Shown here: in pieces, positions 26,486 through 35,377 of the stretch
Numbering within the stretch: position 1 is the first letter of the stretch
How the letters are laid out: each line of letters starts with the position of its first letter
Assembly (NCBI GenBank): GCA_963775395.1
Contig: CAVZIX010000020.1
Coordinates: 186,001-250,000, forward strand
Direction of reading: 5' to 3'
Origin: JAIBJN01 sp963775395
GTDB taxonomy: Bacteria > Actinomycetota > Thermoleophilia > Gaiellales > Gaiellaceae
DNA: 64,000 nucleotides
Made by a program: the position numbers and the translations under genes
The notes under the pieces: generated by a model
Seen by the model: only the letters and a program-made list of their open reading frames with translations
What the model was told of the DNA's origin: nothing
Database searches by the model: none

Positions 26486-27480
26486 CCGGCAAACCGCGTC
26501 GAGGAGAGACCGGACTCGAACCGTGTCAGATCGTGCGGGTTGTGGACTTCGAAGCGATACCGCTGATGATTCATGTTGCCGGCGTGGTTCTCCTGAACGA
26601 AGACGACTGGGAACTGGCTGGCGAGATAGGCGCCCAGCCAGGGCTCGGTCGTGGTCTTGGACTGGGCCGCGTCGTCCCAGGGCACGGCGAACGTAGCGCC
26701 CTGCCAGCCGGCGGGGAGGTCGAAGACCGACCGCATGGCGCCGAGGCCTTGAGCCACGTCGGACTTGACCCGCGCCTGGTAGGTCGCGTCGTCTTGACCG
26801 AAGCGGCACGGGTAGAAACGATGGCAGGTGGGGTCTTCAGCGTCGCGGACAAAGGCGTGCCCCGATGGACCGGCGTGAAATTGCATGACCCATGCGCCGG
26901 TCGATCTCATCCTTTCGAGCTCGTCCCAGCTCAGATACCAGTCGTCCTCGCCGTTCGGGCCGCCGAAGTCACCGTCCGCGAACCCGGATGCGACGTACAT
27001 CGTCGCGCTGAAGCCGTAGTGCTCGAGGACGGGGGTGGCGAGCTGCGCGGACGTCTGACCGTCGTCGAAGGTGATGAGGATCGGTTTTGACGGAAGCGAG
27101 ACCTCCTCGCCGTACACCCACTTCTTGTACTGCGTCGGCGTGATCGTGTCGTAGCCGCCATCGTCCAGGTACCTCATCTGCTCCCGGAAGGCGGAAAGCC
27201 GCACGTCGAAGAAGCGTGGGTCGGCCGCGCCTTCCACGACGGCAGAATCCGTCGTGATGCCGTGATACGCGAGGACTGGAATGCGCGACGGGCCGGCGTC
27301 GTCGCGGGAATGCAGCACGAGCCCCAGCACCGCAGCGCCAAGCACGAACGCCAACCCGACCGCGAGCAGAAGAGCTGTTCGACGAGTCGTGGCCCCGGTC
27401 GGCCAGAACGCCCGCCGAGGGAGGCGGCGTGATATCGGCAGCGTTGCCCCGGACTGCCAGGATGCCGAGCGAAGGGTCAT
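26482..27480 (-). CDS. Membrane-anchored polysaccharide deacetylase
   Basis: 332 aa. A basic N-terminus and one transmembrane/signal segment (about residues 36-56) precede a NodB-like carbohydrate esterase 4 domain (about 70-320). The first motif is ILITFDDGQTS, with its catalytic and metal-binding Asp-Asp pair. The second metal-binding motif (HxxxH-like) appears only as MQFHAGPSGHAF, an irregular form. PVLAYHGITTDS at the start is typical. Such enzymes remove N-acetyl groups from poly-N-acetylglucosamine or peptidoglycan outside the membrane. The ATG overlaps the sortase stop (ATGA), so it is translationally coupled as last gene of the four-gene glycan operon. Confidence 0.85.
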   Translation of the reverse strand: MTLRSASWQSGATLPISRRLPRRAFWPTGATTRRTALLLAVGLAFVLGAAVLGLVLHSRDDAGPSRIPVLAYHGITTDSAVVEGAADPRFFDVRLSAFREQMRYLDDGGYDTITPTQYKKWVYGEEVSLPSKPILITFDDGQTSAQLATPVLEHYGFSATMYVASGFADGDFGGPNGEDDWYLSWDELERMRSTGAWVMQFHAGPSGHAFVRDAEDPTCHRFYPCRFGQDDATYQARVKSDVAQGLGAMRSVFDLPAGWQGATFAVPWDDAAQSKTTTEPWLGAYLASQFPVVFVQENHAGNMNHQRYRFEVHNPHDLTRFESGLSSTRFAG

Positions 27481-28133
27481 GGGCTCGCCGTGCGAGGCGA
27501 GCCCGCGGGAGGCCTTGCGTAGACGATGATCCGTTGCGAGGCGGAATAGAGCGGGTGGCACGCCGAGAGGACGAGCTTCTCGAACGGCCGAGGGCGGAGG
27601 ATCGACCAGTCGCGGTCGTCGACGATCGCGCCTGCGTAGACGACGTAGCGGAAGGTCCCGTACGGCATCTCGAGGTAGATGTTGTCGCCCGAACGGAGCG
27701 CGTCTAGATGGCGGAACGGCTGGAGATGCGTTGTGCGATGCCCGGCGATGGCGACCGTGCGTCCGAGCCCGGGGAGGGACGTCATCCGGTAGCGGCCTGG
27801 GCCGCGAGCCAGCTGCGACGCGCTAGTCCCTTCCACCACGACCATTCGCAGCCCGAGACGCGGCACGACGATCGTCCCGACGGCATCCCCCTCGCGTAGC
27901 CGGGCGCCGAACGCGGCGGCACTGCGACGCAGGTCGGCCGGCGACTCGGCTCGGTCTGCCGGCGCCGACACCGTTTTCTTCTCCGCGAGCTCGACTCGCA
28001 GCGCGCCCTGCGCCCGCGACGTCGTGATCGCCGAAAAGGGCTCGCCCCATATGAGGGTGACGGCAACCCAGCCGAAAACGGCCATCCCGGCAAGTGCCAG
28101 GATGGCCGCAAACGGGCGCGCGTACGCCCTCAC
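27477..28133 (-). CDS. Sortase (class E/F-like)
   Basis: 218 aa. An N-terminal membrane anchor (about residues 8-28), an Ala/Glu linker, then the sortase beta-barrel (about 80-205). Catalytic residues can be placed: His132 in IAGHRTTHLQPF, Cys192 in VLSACHPLYSASQR and Arg201. The TLxTC motif is replaced by LVLSAC, as in several actinobacterial sortases. It should cleave a C-terminal sorting signal and transfer the protein to a nucleophile in the envelope. The GTG start lies 2 nt after the stop of the 64-aa peptide gene, whose LPFSG tail is an obvious candidate substrate. Confidence 0.9.
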   Translation of the reverse strand: MRAYARPFAAILALAGMAVFGWVAVTLIWGEPFSAITTSRAQGALRVELAEKKTVSAPADRAESPADLRRSAAAFGARLREGDAVGTIVVPRLGLRMVVVEGTSASQLARGPGRYRMTSLPGLGRTVAIAGHRTTHLQPFRHLDALRSGDNIYLEMPYGTFRYVVYAGAIVDDRDWSILRPRPFEKLVLSACHPLYSASQRIIVYARPPAGSPRTASP

Positions 28134-28135
28134 TC

Positions 28136-28330
28136 CTATGCCTGCGTGCGCGGCACGATCCGCCAGAGGGCGGTCGCCGCCATCACGAGGGCGAACGCGG
28201 CCACGACGAACCAGACCAGGCCGAGGCCGCTGAACGGGAGGGCCCCGAGTTCACCGCCTGCTGCGGCGGCTCCGCCGGCAAGCACTCCGCCCGCGCCGAT
28301 TCCACCGCTGAGAACTCCGCTGTTGTACAT
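28136..28330 (-). CDS. 64-aa minimal sortase-substrate-like peptide (LPFSG tail)
   Basis: A 64-residue protein made of a Gly/Ala/Ser-rich segment (residues 1-30, no charge except one Glu), an LPFSG pentapeptide at 31-35, a hydrophobic helix (37-56) and a short basic tail (R57 to T62). That is exactly a cell-wall sorting signal with almost nothing in front of it and no separate signal peptide. It lies 1 nt after the GT2 gene and 2 nt before the sortase gene. The ATG has AAAGGAAG upstream. Most likely it is a dedicated substrate or anchor for the adjacent sortase; an alternative is a simple membrane subunit of the glycosyltransferase. Confidence 0.75.
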   Translation of the reverse strand: MYNSGVLSGGIGAGGVLAGGAAAAGGELGALPFSGLGLVWFVVAAFALVMAATALWRIVPRTQA

Positions 28331-28331
28331 G

Positions 28332-29459
28332 TCACCACTTCCTTTCGTTGTTCATGAGGGCGTCCCAAATCGCCTTCGCATGGACGCCCTGAAGAAAGAT
28401 GTCGAAGGACATCTCGACGATCACCGTTGCGGCGAGCGCCATCTGTAGCGGCCCGCGTGCCCGCACGGTCACGAAACGTTCCGCGACGAACACGCAGGTC
28501 ACCGCCAACCAGATCGGATGTATGTGGACGGCTCCGTCGACCGCGAGCGACCAGGTGAGCGAGAGCAGGTACGCGAGCGTCACGACGATCCCGAACAATG
28601 TGAGGATCTGTCGCCCCCAGTACCTGACCGTTATCCGCGTCAGTCCGTAGTCGCGCAGGTTCTCGAGCGCGCCGCGCTTCCAGCGCAGTCGTTGCCGGTA
28701 CAGGTCGCGCCACGACTCCATCACTTCTGTCGTCAGGCGGCAGCCCTTCGGCGAAATAACCTTGTACCCGAGGTGGAGCAGGCCGAGCGTCAGCTCGTTG
28801 TCCTCCGTGAGAACGTTCGTGTCGTAGACCTGCGGGAGACGGCCGGGCAGGACGCCCTCGGCTCGAGCCCAGACGACATGGCGGAGGGTGCGGGCGGAAA
28901 ACAGGGTTGCCGTGCCGGTGAGCACGAGCACCTTTCCCTTCAGCCGCGCGACATCGCGCGCATACCGCGCGTACTCGTTGCGCTGCAGCATGCCGACGAA
29001 TCCCCCGCCCGAGCGGCCCGTGAACACCCCACCGACTCCGCCGAACCCGTTGCGGAGGTGCTTCTGCGCCTCGGAGACAAAGGTCGGTACGAGGATCGAG
29101 TCGGCGTCCATCACGAGGATCGCATCCTCGTCGCGGAGTGCCGGCAGCAAGCGGTCGAGGGCCTGGTTCAAGGCCCCGGCCTTCTTGTGCTCGTTCCCCA
29201 CGGTCTCGAAGACGTAGGCGCCTGCTGCCTCGGCGATGCGCGCGGTGCCGTCGGTGCAGTTGTCTGCACAGACGACGATCATGTCCGGCGGCGACTCCTG
29301 CTCGTGCAGCGACCGGATCGCGTCGGCGATCTGACCCTCCTCGTTGTGCGCCGGGATGAGCGCGATGACGAGCGCGTGCTCGGCAGCGGAGACGCCGACT
29401 CCGGTCCGCTCAGGGATCGGGAGACGCGAGGTTTCGCGCAAGTGGGTATTGACGCTCAC
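28332..29459 (-). CDS. Membrane glycosyltransferase family 2 (processive, PgaC/hyaluronan-synthase-like)
   Basis: 375 aa. A GT2 catalytic domain (about residues 25-270): IPAHNEEGQIADAIRS at the start, DAD in VMDADS (118-120) for nucleotide-sugar and metal binding, TEDNE (218-222) as the catalytic-base region, and the QRLRW motif (256-260) that marks processive synthases. Two or three C-terminal transmembrane helices follow (about 285-305, 315-335 and 340-360). It should polymerise a nucleotide sugar, perhaps UDP-GlcNAc as in PgaC/IcaA, and push the chain across the membrane. It is the first gene of the GT2-peptide-sortase-deacetylase operon; the start is GTG 29459. Confidence 0.88.
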   Translation of the reverse strand: MSVNTHLRETSRLPIPERTGVGVSAAEHALVIALIPAHNEEGQIADAIRSLHEQESPPDMIVVCADNCTDGTARIAEAAGAYVFETVGNEHKKAGALNQALDRLLPALRDEDAILVMDADSILVPTFVSEAQKHLRNGFGGVGGVFTGRSGGGFVGMLQRNEYARYARDVARLKGKVLVLTGTATLFSARTLRHVVWARAEGVLPGRLPQVYDTNVLTEDNELTLGLLHLGYKVISPKGCRLTTEVMESWRDLYRQRLRWKRGALENLRDYGLTRITVRYWGRQILTLFGIVVTLAYLLSLTWSLAVDGAVHIHPIWLAVTCVFVAERFVTVRARGPLQMALAATVIVEMSFDIFLQGVHAKAIWDALMNNERKW

Positions 29460-29578
29460 GTCTTCTACTTCGGACGGCTGGACCGCGCGCCATCTGACCC
29501 ACCTGTGTCATTCGCTGCTCGGGGCGTGCGCTACATGCTCGCCGGCCAGGCGCGGGCGCGCCTCGGCCGGGGCTAGCC

Positions 29579-29827
29579 TCAGCGCGCGGTGAGAAGCGTC
29601 GTGTGGCGGCCGGCGTCGAAGTCCCAGATGAAGCGGCTGAGTCCGTGCTCGAACTCGACGCCCGGCCCGTACGCGCGCTTGTAGTCCACGACCACGACGC
29701 CCAGATCCTCGAACGCGCGCTCGAGCACGCATCCGCCGCCGTCCCACGCAGTGCAAGCTGCCGGAAGCTCGTAGAGCGGGTCGACGCCGTGCTCGATCCG
29801 GATTCGATTCACGCGCCTGCAGTACAT
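29579..29827 (-). CDS. Hypothetical 82-aa protein
   Basis: 82 residues, no recognised family. It is soluble with two Cys near the middle and one at position 3, and mixed charged and aromatic content (for example YGPGVEFEHGLSRFIWDF). Amino-acid composition and good codon periodicity look protein-like, but the ribosome-binding site is not clear, so confidence is moderate. It is divergent from the isochorismatase-like gene and ends 119 nt before the GT2 gene start, in the same direction; co-transcription with the glycan operon is possible. Confidence 0.45.
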   Translation of the reverse strand: MYCRRVNRIRIEHGVDPLYELPAACTAWDGGGCVLERAFEDLGVVVVDYKRAYGPGVEFEHGLSRFIWDFDAGRHTTLLTAR

Positions 29828-29919
29828 CGTCGAGTGGCTTCGCCGGTACAGCGAGAGCGGGCCTGTCCAGAACCGGAACCTTCACAGGCCCAGTGTACGA
29901 CCATGGCAAGATCCAGCGT

Positions 29920-30495
29920 GTGACGCGCCGACTGCACGCCGAGGGCTGCGTTCTCGTCGTGATCGATGCGCAGGAGGGCTTTCTCCGGAAGCTGCCCGAA
30001 GACGAGGCCTCGGCAGTCGTGGATCGGGTTCGCTGGTTGTGCCGGCTGGCGGACTGGCTTCGCGTGCCGGTGGTCGTGACGGAGGAAGAGCCCGAGCTGA
30101 ACGGCGAGACGGCTTCTCCGGTCAAGGATGCCCTTTCTTCCGGCACGGCCAGGCATGTCAAGCCGGTCTTCGATCTCGCCGCGTGCCCGGCGATCCTCGC
30201 GGACGTGACGCGGCACGAGCGCGGGACCGTCGTGCTCTGCGGGCTCGAGACCGACGTCTGCGTCGCCCAGTCCGCTCTCGGCCTCCTCGACGCGGGGAAG
30301 CGGGTCGTCGTCGTCGAGGACGCCGTCGCCTCGCCGGGCACGGGACACGCGCAAGGGCTCGCCCGGATGGCCCGTGCCGGGGTCGAGCTCGTCGGCGTGA
30401 AGGGCCTCGGCTACGAATGGCTCAGGACGGTCGAGCGCGCGACCGAGTTCGGCGTCGTGTCGGAGCGCGACGCTCCGTCGGGCATCGTGCTCTAG
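29920..30495 (+). CDS. Isochorismatase-family cysteine hydrolase
   Basis: About 191 aa. The catalytic triad of the family is visible: Asp in VVIDAQEGFL, Lys in HVKPVFDL, and the nucleophilic Cys in VLCGLETDVCV. Members hydrolyse amides or vinyl ethers (nicotinamidase, isochorismatase, N-carbamoylsarcosine amidase), and the substrate here is unknown. Start is either GTG 29893 or GTG 29920; I use the second because the family starts near here and the first adds residues without homology. 80 nt separate it from the DUF899 gene to the right. Confidence 0.82.
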   Translation: MTRRLHAEGCVLVVIDAQEGFLRKLPEDEASAVVDRVRWLCRLADWLRVPVVVTEEEPELNGETASPVKDALSSGTARHVKPVFDLAACPAILADVTRHERGTVVLCGLETDVCVAQSALGLLDAGKRVVVVEDAVASPGTGHAQGLARMARAGVELVGVKGLGYEWLRTVERATEFGVVSERDAPSGIVL

Positions 30496-30575
30496 GGCCC
30501 GCAGCATGCGCGGCCGACGGCTCGTTTCGCGATCCCGTCCCCGGGAACGCGACGAGTACCGAAAGGAGTGACCGC

Positions 30576-31305
30576 ATGAAAACACCCCCGATCGTGACAC
30601 CAGAAGCAATGGGAGGCCGCCCGGCAGAAGCTCCTGATCAAGGAAAAGGAGCTGACGCGCGCGCGTGATGCGCTCGCCGCGGAGCGCCGTCGGATGCCGT
30701 GGCTGGCCGTGGAGAAGGAGTACGAGTTCGAGGGGCCGGAGGGCGTGGCGAGCCTGCTCGACCTGTTCGACGGCCGCCGTCAGTTGATCGTCTACCGGGC
30801 CTTCCACGAGCCCGGCGTGCGCGGTTGGCCCGAGCATGCCTGCATCGGCTGCTCCATGGTGGCCGACCAGGTCGCCCACCCTGCCCATCTGAACGCCCGC
30901 GACACGTCGCTTGCGTTCGTCTCGCGTGCGCCGCAGGCGGATATCGAGCAGGTGAAGGCGCGGATGGGCTGGGAGCACATCCCCTGGTACACGCTGACCG
31001 ACGACTTCGACGCCGACTTCGGCGTCGGCGAGTGGCACGGCACCAACGCGTTCCTCCGCGACGACGACGACCGGATCTTCCGCACCTACTTCATCGACGC
31101 CCGCGGCGACGAGGCGATGGGGAGCACCTGGAGCTATCTCGACATGACTGCGCTCGGGCGCCAGGAGGAGTGGGAGGACTCGCCGGAGGGCTACCCGCAG
31201 ACTCCGCCATACGGGTGGTGGATCTGGCACGACGAGCCACAGCGCATGGATCCCGATCGACCCGGCCTGGTGGCGCTCCGGGCCGCGCGGTCGACGACCG
31301 GGTAG
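30576..31305 (+). CDS. DUF899 family thioredoxin-like protein (frameshift near the start)
   Basis: DUF899 proteins carry a thioredoxin-like fold with a conserved CxxC-like site; here ACIGCSM (about residue 80). The N-terminus, read from ATG 30576 with AAAGGAG upstream, gives KTPPIVTPEA, and after a frame change near 30608 continues as WEAARQKLLIKEKELTRARD, then MPWLAVEKEYEFEGPEG in the main open frame to 31305. One extra A in the AGCAATGGG run would explain it. The family is usually about 240 residues, which this corrected gene matches. Function unknown; redox role suggested. Confidence 0.8.
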
Positions 31306-31311
31306 CGCCGG

Positions 31312-32664
31312 TCACGGTGACCGCCGCACCCGGCGCATGCGGCCGGCGAGCGGCCCCGCAAGAGCTCGAAGGAGAGCCAGATCGCCACGCTGGGGGCGAA
31401 GGAGCGTCAGCCACGAGAAGCCTGCCCAGCGACGGTAGAGGACGAGCGCGGTGCCTCCGCCCGCCAGATACCCGATCGACGCCGCGGCCGCGGCGCCGGA
31501 CGCCCCAAACCGGGGAATCAGGAGAAAATCGAGCGCCGTCGCCGCGACGAGCGACACCAGTGGGCCGAGCGATGACCGCCCCGGGGCCCCGGAAGCGACG
31601 AGCGCGCTCGAGAAGATGCTCACCGCGACGTAGCCGAGCGCGGCGGGGAGGAGGAGCAGGAACGGGGTCACGGACTCTGAAAAGGGCTCGCCGAAGACGA
31701 GCGGAATGAGCCATGGGCCGAGAGCCGCCCCGATCGCGACGCTCGCGAGGGAGACCAACAGCACGGACCGAAAGGCGCGCAGCACGCCGTCGACTCTTTC
31801 CGCCGGGCCGGCCCGGGCAGCCACCGGGAGAACCGCGGTGGCGGCCGCGCCCGGGAGGTACAGCAGGATCTCCGAGGAGTTCACGGCCACGGCGTAGAAG
31901 CCCAGGACAGCCTGCGAGGCGATGAACGCGACGATGATCTGGTCGAGCCGGTCGTTGAGCGCATCGGAAAGCGTCCCGAACCAGGCGCGGAGACCGAACC
32001 GGACGGATTCGCCGAACAGCGCGCCGTCCGGAGCGCCGAGCCCGACGTCACGGGCCGAGACGACGAGCATGAAGAGCCCCTTGAGCCCCTGGACCGCGAT
32101 CCAGGCCAGCGCCGCCCAGGCGATGGTCAGCCCGACCGTTCCTTCGATGACCATCACGAGAGCGACGTAGAGCCAGGCCGTGACGGCGGTCGTGAGCGCG
32201 TGCAGGCGGAAGCGGCTGCACCCGAGCAGGAAGGTGTAGCCGGCATCCGCGAACGCCGACGAGAGGGCCCCGAGCCCGAGGAGCACCAGCTCCTCCGTGC
32301 CGATCCCGCTCGGCCTCGCCGAGGCCGGCAAGGCTGCGAGCACTCCGCAGACGAGAGTCGCGCCGATCGCCGTGCTCGTCCCTGCCGAAAGGACGAGGTT
32401 GGTCAGGAGGGCGGGCCGGGCCGCCGGCCGCTGCGCGGTGAAGACGGTCGTCGCCTCGCTGACGCCGAGCCGCGCGATCCGCGCCAGCAGGATCGCGGCC
32501 ACCGTGATGAAGGCGATCGTGCCGCGACCCGAGGGGCCGAGGGCTCGCGTGATGAGGACGAGCGCGACGAAGAGGCCTGAGTTTCCCGCGAGCTGGGCCC
32601 AGAAGAGCAGCGCCGAGCCGCGGGCTGCAGGATCGGGCTCCACGGGTTGCGAAGGCGCGGTCAA
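31312..32664 (-). CDS. Polysaccharide flippase, Wzx/MurJ-type
   Basis: 450 aa, about twelve to fourteen transmembrane helices of the MOP/PST flippase family (RGSALLFWAQLAGNSGLF at the start, RALGPSGRGTIAFI, and FGASGAAAAASIGYLAGG late, as in lipid-linked-oligosaccharide exporters). Wzx-type proteins move undecaprenyl-pyrophosphate oligosaccharides to the outer face for polymerisation. Its ATG overlaps the stop of the glycosyltransferase gene upstream by four nt (ATGA), so the two are translationally coupled. It lies at the left end of the exopolysaccharide locus. Confidence 0.88.
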   Translation of the reverse strand: MTAPSQPVEPDPAARGSALLFWAQLAGNSGLFVALVLITRALGPSGRGTIAFITVAAILLARIARLGVSEATTVFTAQRPAARPALLTNLVLSAGTSTAIGATLVCGVLAALPASARPSGIGTEELVLLGLGALSSAFADAGYTFLLGCSRFRLHALTTAVTAWLYVALVMVIEGTVGLTIAWAALAWIAVQGLKGLFMLVVSARDVGLGAPDGALFGESVRFGLRAWFGTLSDALNDRLDQIIVAFIASQAVLGFYAVAVNSSEILLYLPGAAATAVLPVAARAGPAERVDGVLRAFRSVLLVSLASVAIGAALGPWLIPLVFGEPFSESVTPFLLLLPAALGYVAVSIFSSALVASGAPGRSSLGPLVSLVAATALDFLLIPRFGASGAAAAASIGYLAGGGTALVLYRRWAGFSWLTLLRPQRGDLALLRALAGPLAGRMRRVRRSP

Positions 32665-33810
32665 CTGATCGAGCGCAGTAGGCGGACGAGGTCGTCGCCG
32701 ACGTCCGTGTGACGCGCGCGAAGAATCTCCGCGTTGGCCGCGAACTCACGCCGGTAGCGATCGTAGGACGAGGCGATGTCGCCGAGCGCGGCCGCCATCG
32801 CCGTGGGGTTCCCTGCGGGAACACACAGGTTCTGGAGCGACGTGGAGGCGTAGTACGTGGGCGCGTCTCCGACGCGCGTCGAGACGGTCGGTATCCCGCG
32901 GCTCAGCGCCTCGAGCACGGCGACCTGGACGTTGTCTGCGACCGACGTCGCCAGACACGCGTGGCCGCCTGCCTGGAGGGCCTGCGCCTCCTCCCACGGC
33001 TGGGCGCCGTGGAGGACCAGCCAACTTCTCTGCGCCGCGAGCCGCTCGAGCTCCGGCCGGAGAGGGCCGTCCCCGCAGACGTGGAGCTCCGCTGCGCGGT
33101 CCCGCCTGAGAATCTCGACCGCTTCGACGGCGAGCCGGGGGTTCTTCTCGGGAAACAGCCTTCCGACCCAGACGATCGCGCATAGCCTCGTCATCCTCGA
33201 GCCCGGGGGGAGGAGCCGCTGGGGGCTGCGTGCGGAGGGGATAGGGCAGATAGCTGGCGTCGACGCCGTAGAGCAGGCGCGCGCCTTCGACCCCCGCCCG
33301 GGAGACAGAGACCGGGTGCGCGAGACGCATGGCGGCCCGACCGAGCGTTCGCTGGAAGAGGGTGCGAGCGAGGCCGAAGGCGCGCGAGCCGCCGTACGGC
33401 CCCACGCCGGAGCCGTGCATCACGAGCACCGCTCTGCGCCCGCGCGCGCGGGCGAAGAGGACCGCGAGCACCGGAAGCACGTGGCGAGCGTTGTTGGCGA
33501 CGACCAGGTCGGCGGCGCCCACCTCACGCCAGAGCGTCCTCCAGCCTCCGGTCGGCAGCGGCCACGACGACGAGCCCACGAAGCGCGTGGGAACGACAGC
33601 GTCCGCCGTCGTGTCCGCTCCGGGCAGGCGGCACGCCAGCACCCTGGTGGGCAGTCCCCGCTCCTCGAGCAGGGCCCGCGTCGAGTCGACGAAGTCCTCG
33701 ACGCCGCCCGGATGCGGTCGAACGAAGCTCGCCACGAGCAGCACCCGAGGCTCGACCGCTTCGGAACGCGGCGTTGTGCTCACGTTTCGACGGCGAGGCA
33801 TAATGGGCAT
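32661..33810 (-). CDS. GT4-family glycosyltransferase (frameshift)
   Basis: Domain 1 is read from ATG 33810 (ASFVRPHPGGVEDFV start, then VLVMHGSGVGPYGG and PVSVSRAGVEGARLL). The domain 2 part, VWVGRLFPEKNPRLAVEAVE followed by HVCGDGPLRPELE and VAVLEALSRGIPTVS (the ExFG-like nucleotide-sugar site), lies in another frame to 32661. The break is at about 33185-33200. Both halves have intact motifs, so the gene is probably whole. It would transfer a sugar to a lipid-linked repeat unit. Stop and Wzx start overlap (ATGA). Intergenic gap to the divergent Wzz gene is 11 nt. Confidence 0.8.
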
Positions 33811-33821
33811 CCTTCTAACGC

Positions 33822-35348
33822 ATGCGGCAGCGACCCGACTTGGCGTGGACGGGGACGCGCGAGACGGCCGACGAGCCGGTCGACGTTCCTCGATATCTGA
33901 CTGCGCTCAAACGCGGTTGGCCCCTGATCGCGCTCATCATCGTGCTGATGACCGTGACGGTGCTCGTGCTTTCGCTTGCTCTTCCGAAGACCTACGAAGC
34001 GACGGCCAGGATCCTGATGGACGATCGCGCGGGAGCCTTCGAGCCCACCGATGTCGAGACGGTGCGGCGCCGGCTCGCGACCGTCCAGACGCTCCTGACG
34101 ACGAGGGACGTCCTTGCCCAGGCCGCCGAGGAACTGCCGGACGAGTCCGTCCAGACGCTCGAGGACAAGGTGGAGGCGTCCGTCGACGAGGATGCGAACA
34201 TCATCGACATCGTCGCCACCGACGGCGACGCGGAGGGGGCCGCGGAGATCGCGAACGCGGTCGCCCAAGCGTTCCTGACGCTGCAACAGACCGCCGAGCG
34301 GGATCGGCTGGCACGCGCCCGTGCCGAGCTCCAGGAGGCGATCGACACGCTGGGTGCGTCGCCCGAAAGCGCCGATGCCGTGCAGGCGCTCCAGCAGAGG
34401 CTGAGCGAGCTCAGCGTCAGCGAGGCCAGCACGGGCAGCGAGCTGCAGCTCGCCCAGGCGGCTCGGCCGCCGACCGAGCCTGACTCGCCTCGTCCCGTGC
34501 GCAACACCATCTTTGCCTTCTTTGCCGCCGCCTTCCTGGGTGTGCTGGCCGCGCTCGCCGTGGATCAGCTCGCTCCCCGGCTGTCCGGGCCTCGCGAGCT
34601 GAGCCGCCTGACCGGTGTGCCGATCCTCGCTGCTCTTCCACCGCGGCGGAAACGGCGGGGACGCAATGCGCAGACGGAGGAGGCCTACCAGGCGCTGCAG
34701 GCCTCCCTCCTCCAGCTGCCGGAGGCCCGCAAGGTCGTGCTCGTGACGAGCGCATCCGGGACCGAGGAGCGATCCGAAGTGACCCTGCGACTGGCGAACT
34801 CTCTTGCGCGCGGCGGCTCGCGGACCCTCGTGATCTCGGCCGACCTCCGGCAGCCGAGAGTCGAGGAGCTCCTGGGCATCGGCCCCGCTCCCGGGTTGAC
34901 GGACGTCCTCCAGGCGCTCGCCGAGCGCGGAGTCGAGGCGAGCGGCGAGCTCCTGCGCGAGTCCGTCGTCAAGGTCTCGTCCGACCTGCACGTGCTCCCT
35001 TCCGGCACGACCGCCTCGAATCCTGCGCAGCTCCTGGCAGGCGACTCCACGGCCGCACTCTTCCGCGACCTGGAGGGCTCCGACTATCGCTATGTCCTGG
35101 TGGACGGCTCTCCGCTCCTCGGGGTGGTCGACGGGCCGCTTCTGGCGCGCCAGGCGGAAGCGCTGCTCATCGTCTGCCGGATCGACCGCATGACTCCGAC
35201 CGCCGCCTCCGAGCTCGGGGATGTCCTGGAACGGCTCCAGGCTCCGGCGCTCGGCCTCATTGCGATCGGCGTCCGCGGCGCCGTGCCGTACTGGGTCGGC
35301 GTGCCGCCGCGCGAGGTCGAGGACTACCCCTCGACCATCGAGGCCTGA
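33822..35348 (+). CDS. Wzz/chain-length-determinant protein with degenerate tyrosine-kinase domain
   Basis: 508 aa. Residues 20-250 are a Wzz domain: two transmembrane helices (about 32-52 and 228-248) around an extracytoplasmic coiled coil (about 60-200). Residues 280-490 have the fold of a bacterial tyrosine kinase/CpsD-type P-loop ATPase. The Walker A region, normally PGEGKS/T, reads SASGTEERSEVT (about 309-320) and lacks the Lys, and the Walker A' aspartate segment reads VISADLRQPRV. No tyrosine cluster ends the protein (PPREVEDYPSTIEA). Chain-length control probably works without phosphorylation, or the domain is a scaffold for a missing partner. Confidence 0.85.
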   Translation: MRQRPDLAWTGTRETADEPVDVPRYLTALKRGWPLIALIIVLMTVTVLVLSLALPKTYEATARILMDDRAGAFEPTDVETVRRRLATVQTLLTTRDVLAQAAEELPDESVQTLEDKVEASVDEDANIIDIVATDGDAEGAAEIANAVAQAFLTLQQTAERDRLARARAELQEAIDTLGASPESADAVQALQQRLSELSVSEASTGSELQLAQAARPPTEPDSPRPVRNTIFAFFAAAFLGVLAALAVDQLAPRLSGPRELSRLTGVPILAALPPRRKRRGRNAQTEEAYQALQASLLQLPEARKVVLVTSASGTEERSEVTLRLANSLARGGSRTLVISADLRQPRVEELLGIGPAPGLTDVLQALAERGVEASGELLRESVVKVSSDLHVLPSGTTASNPAQLLAGDSTAALFRDLEGSDYRYVLVDGSPLLGVVDGPLLARQAEALLIVCRIDRMTPTAASELGDVLERLQAPALGLIAIGVRGAVPYWVGVPPREVEDYPSTIEA

Positions 35349-35377
35349 GCCCGGCCCAGCCTCTCGGCGGTCAAGGG

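Noticed and set aside
33780..34991. Minus-strand open frame opposite the Wzz gene
   Set aside because: Antisense shadow; the plus-strand protein has clear Wzz helices and domain motifs.
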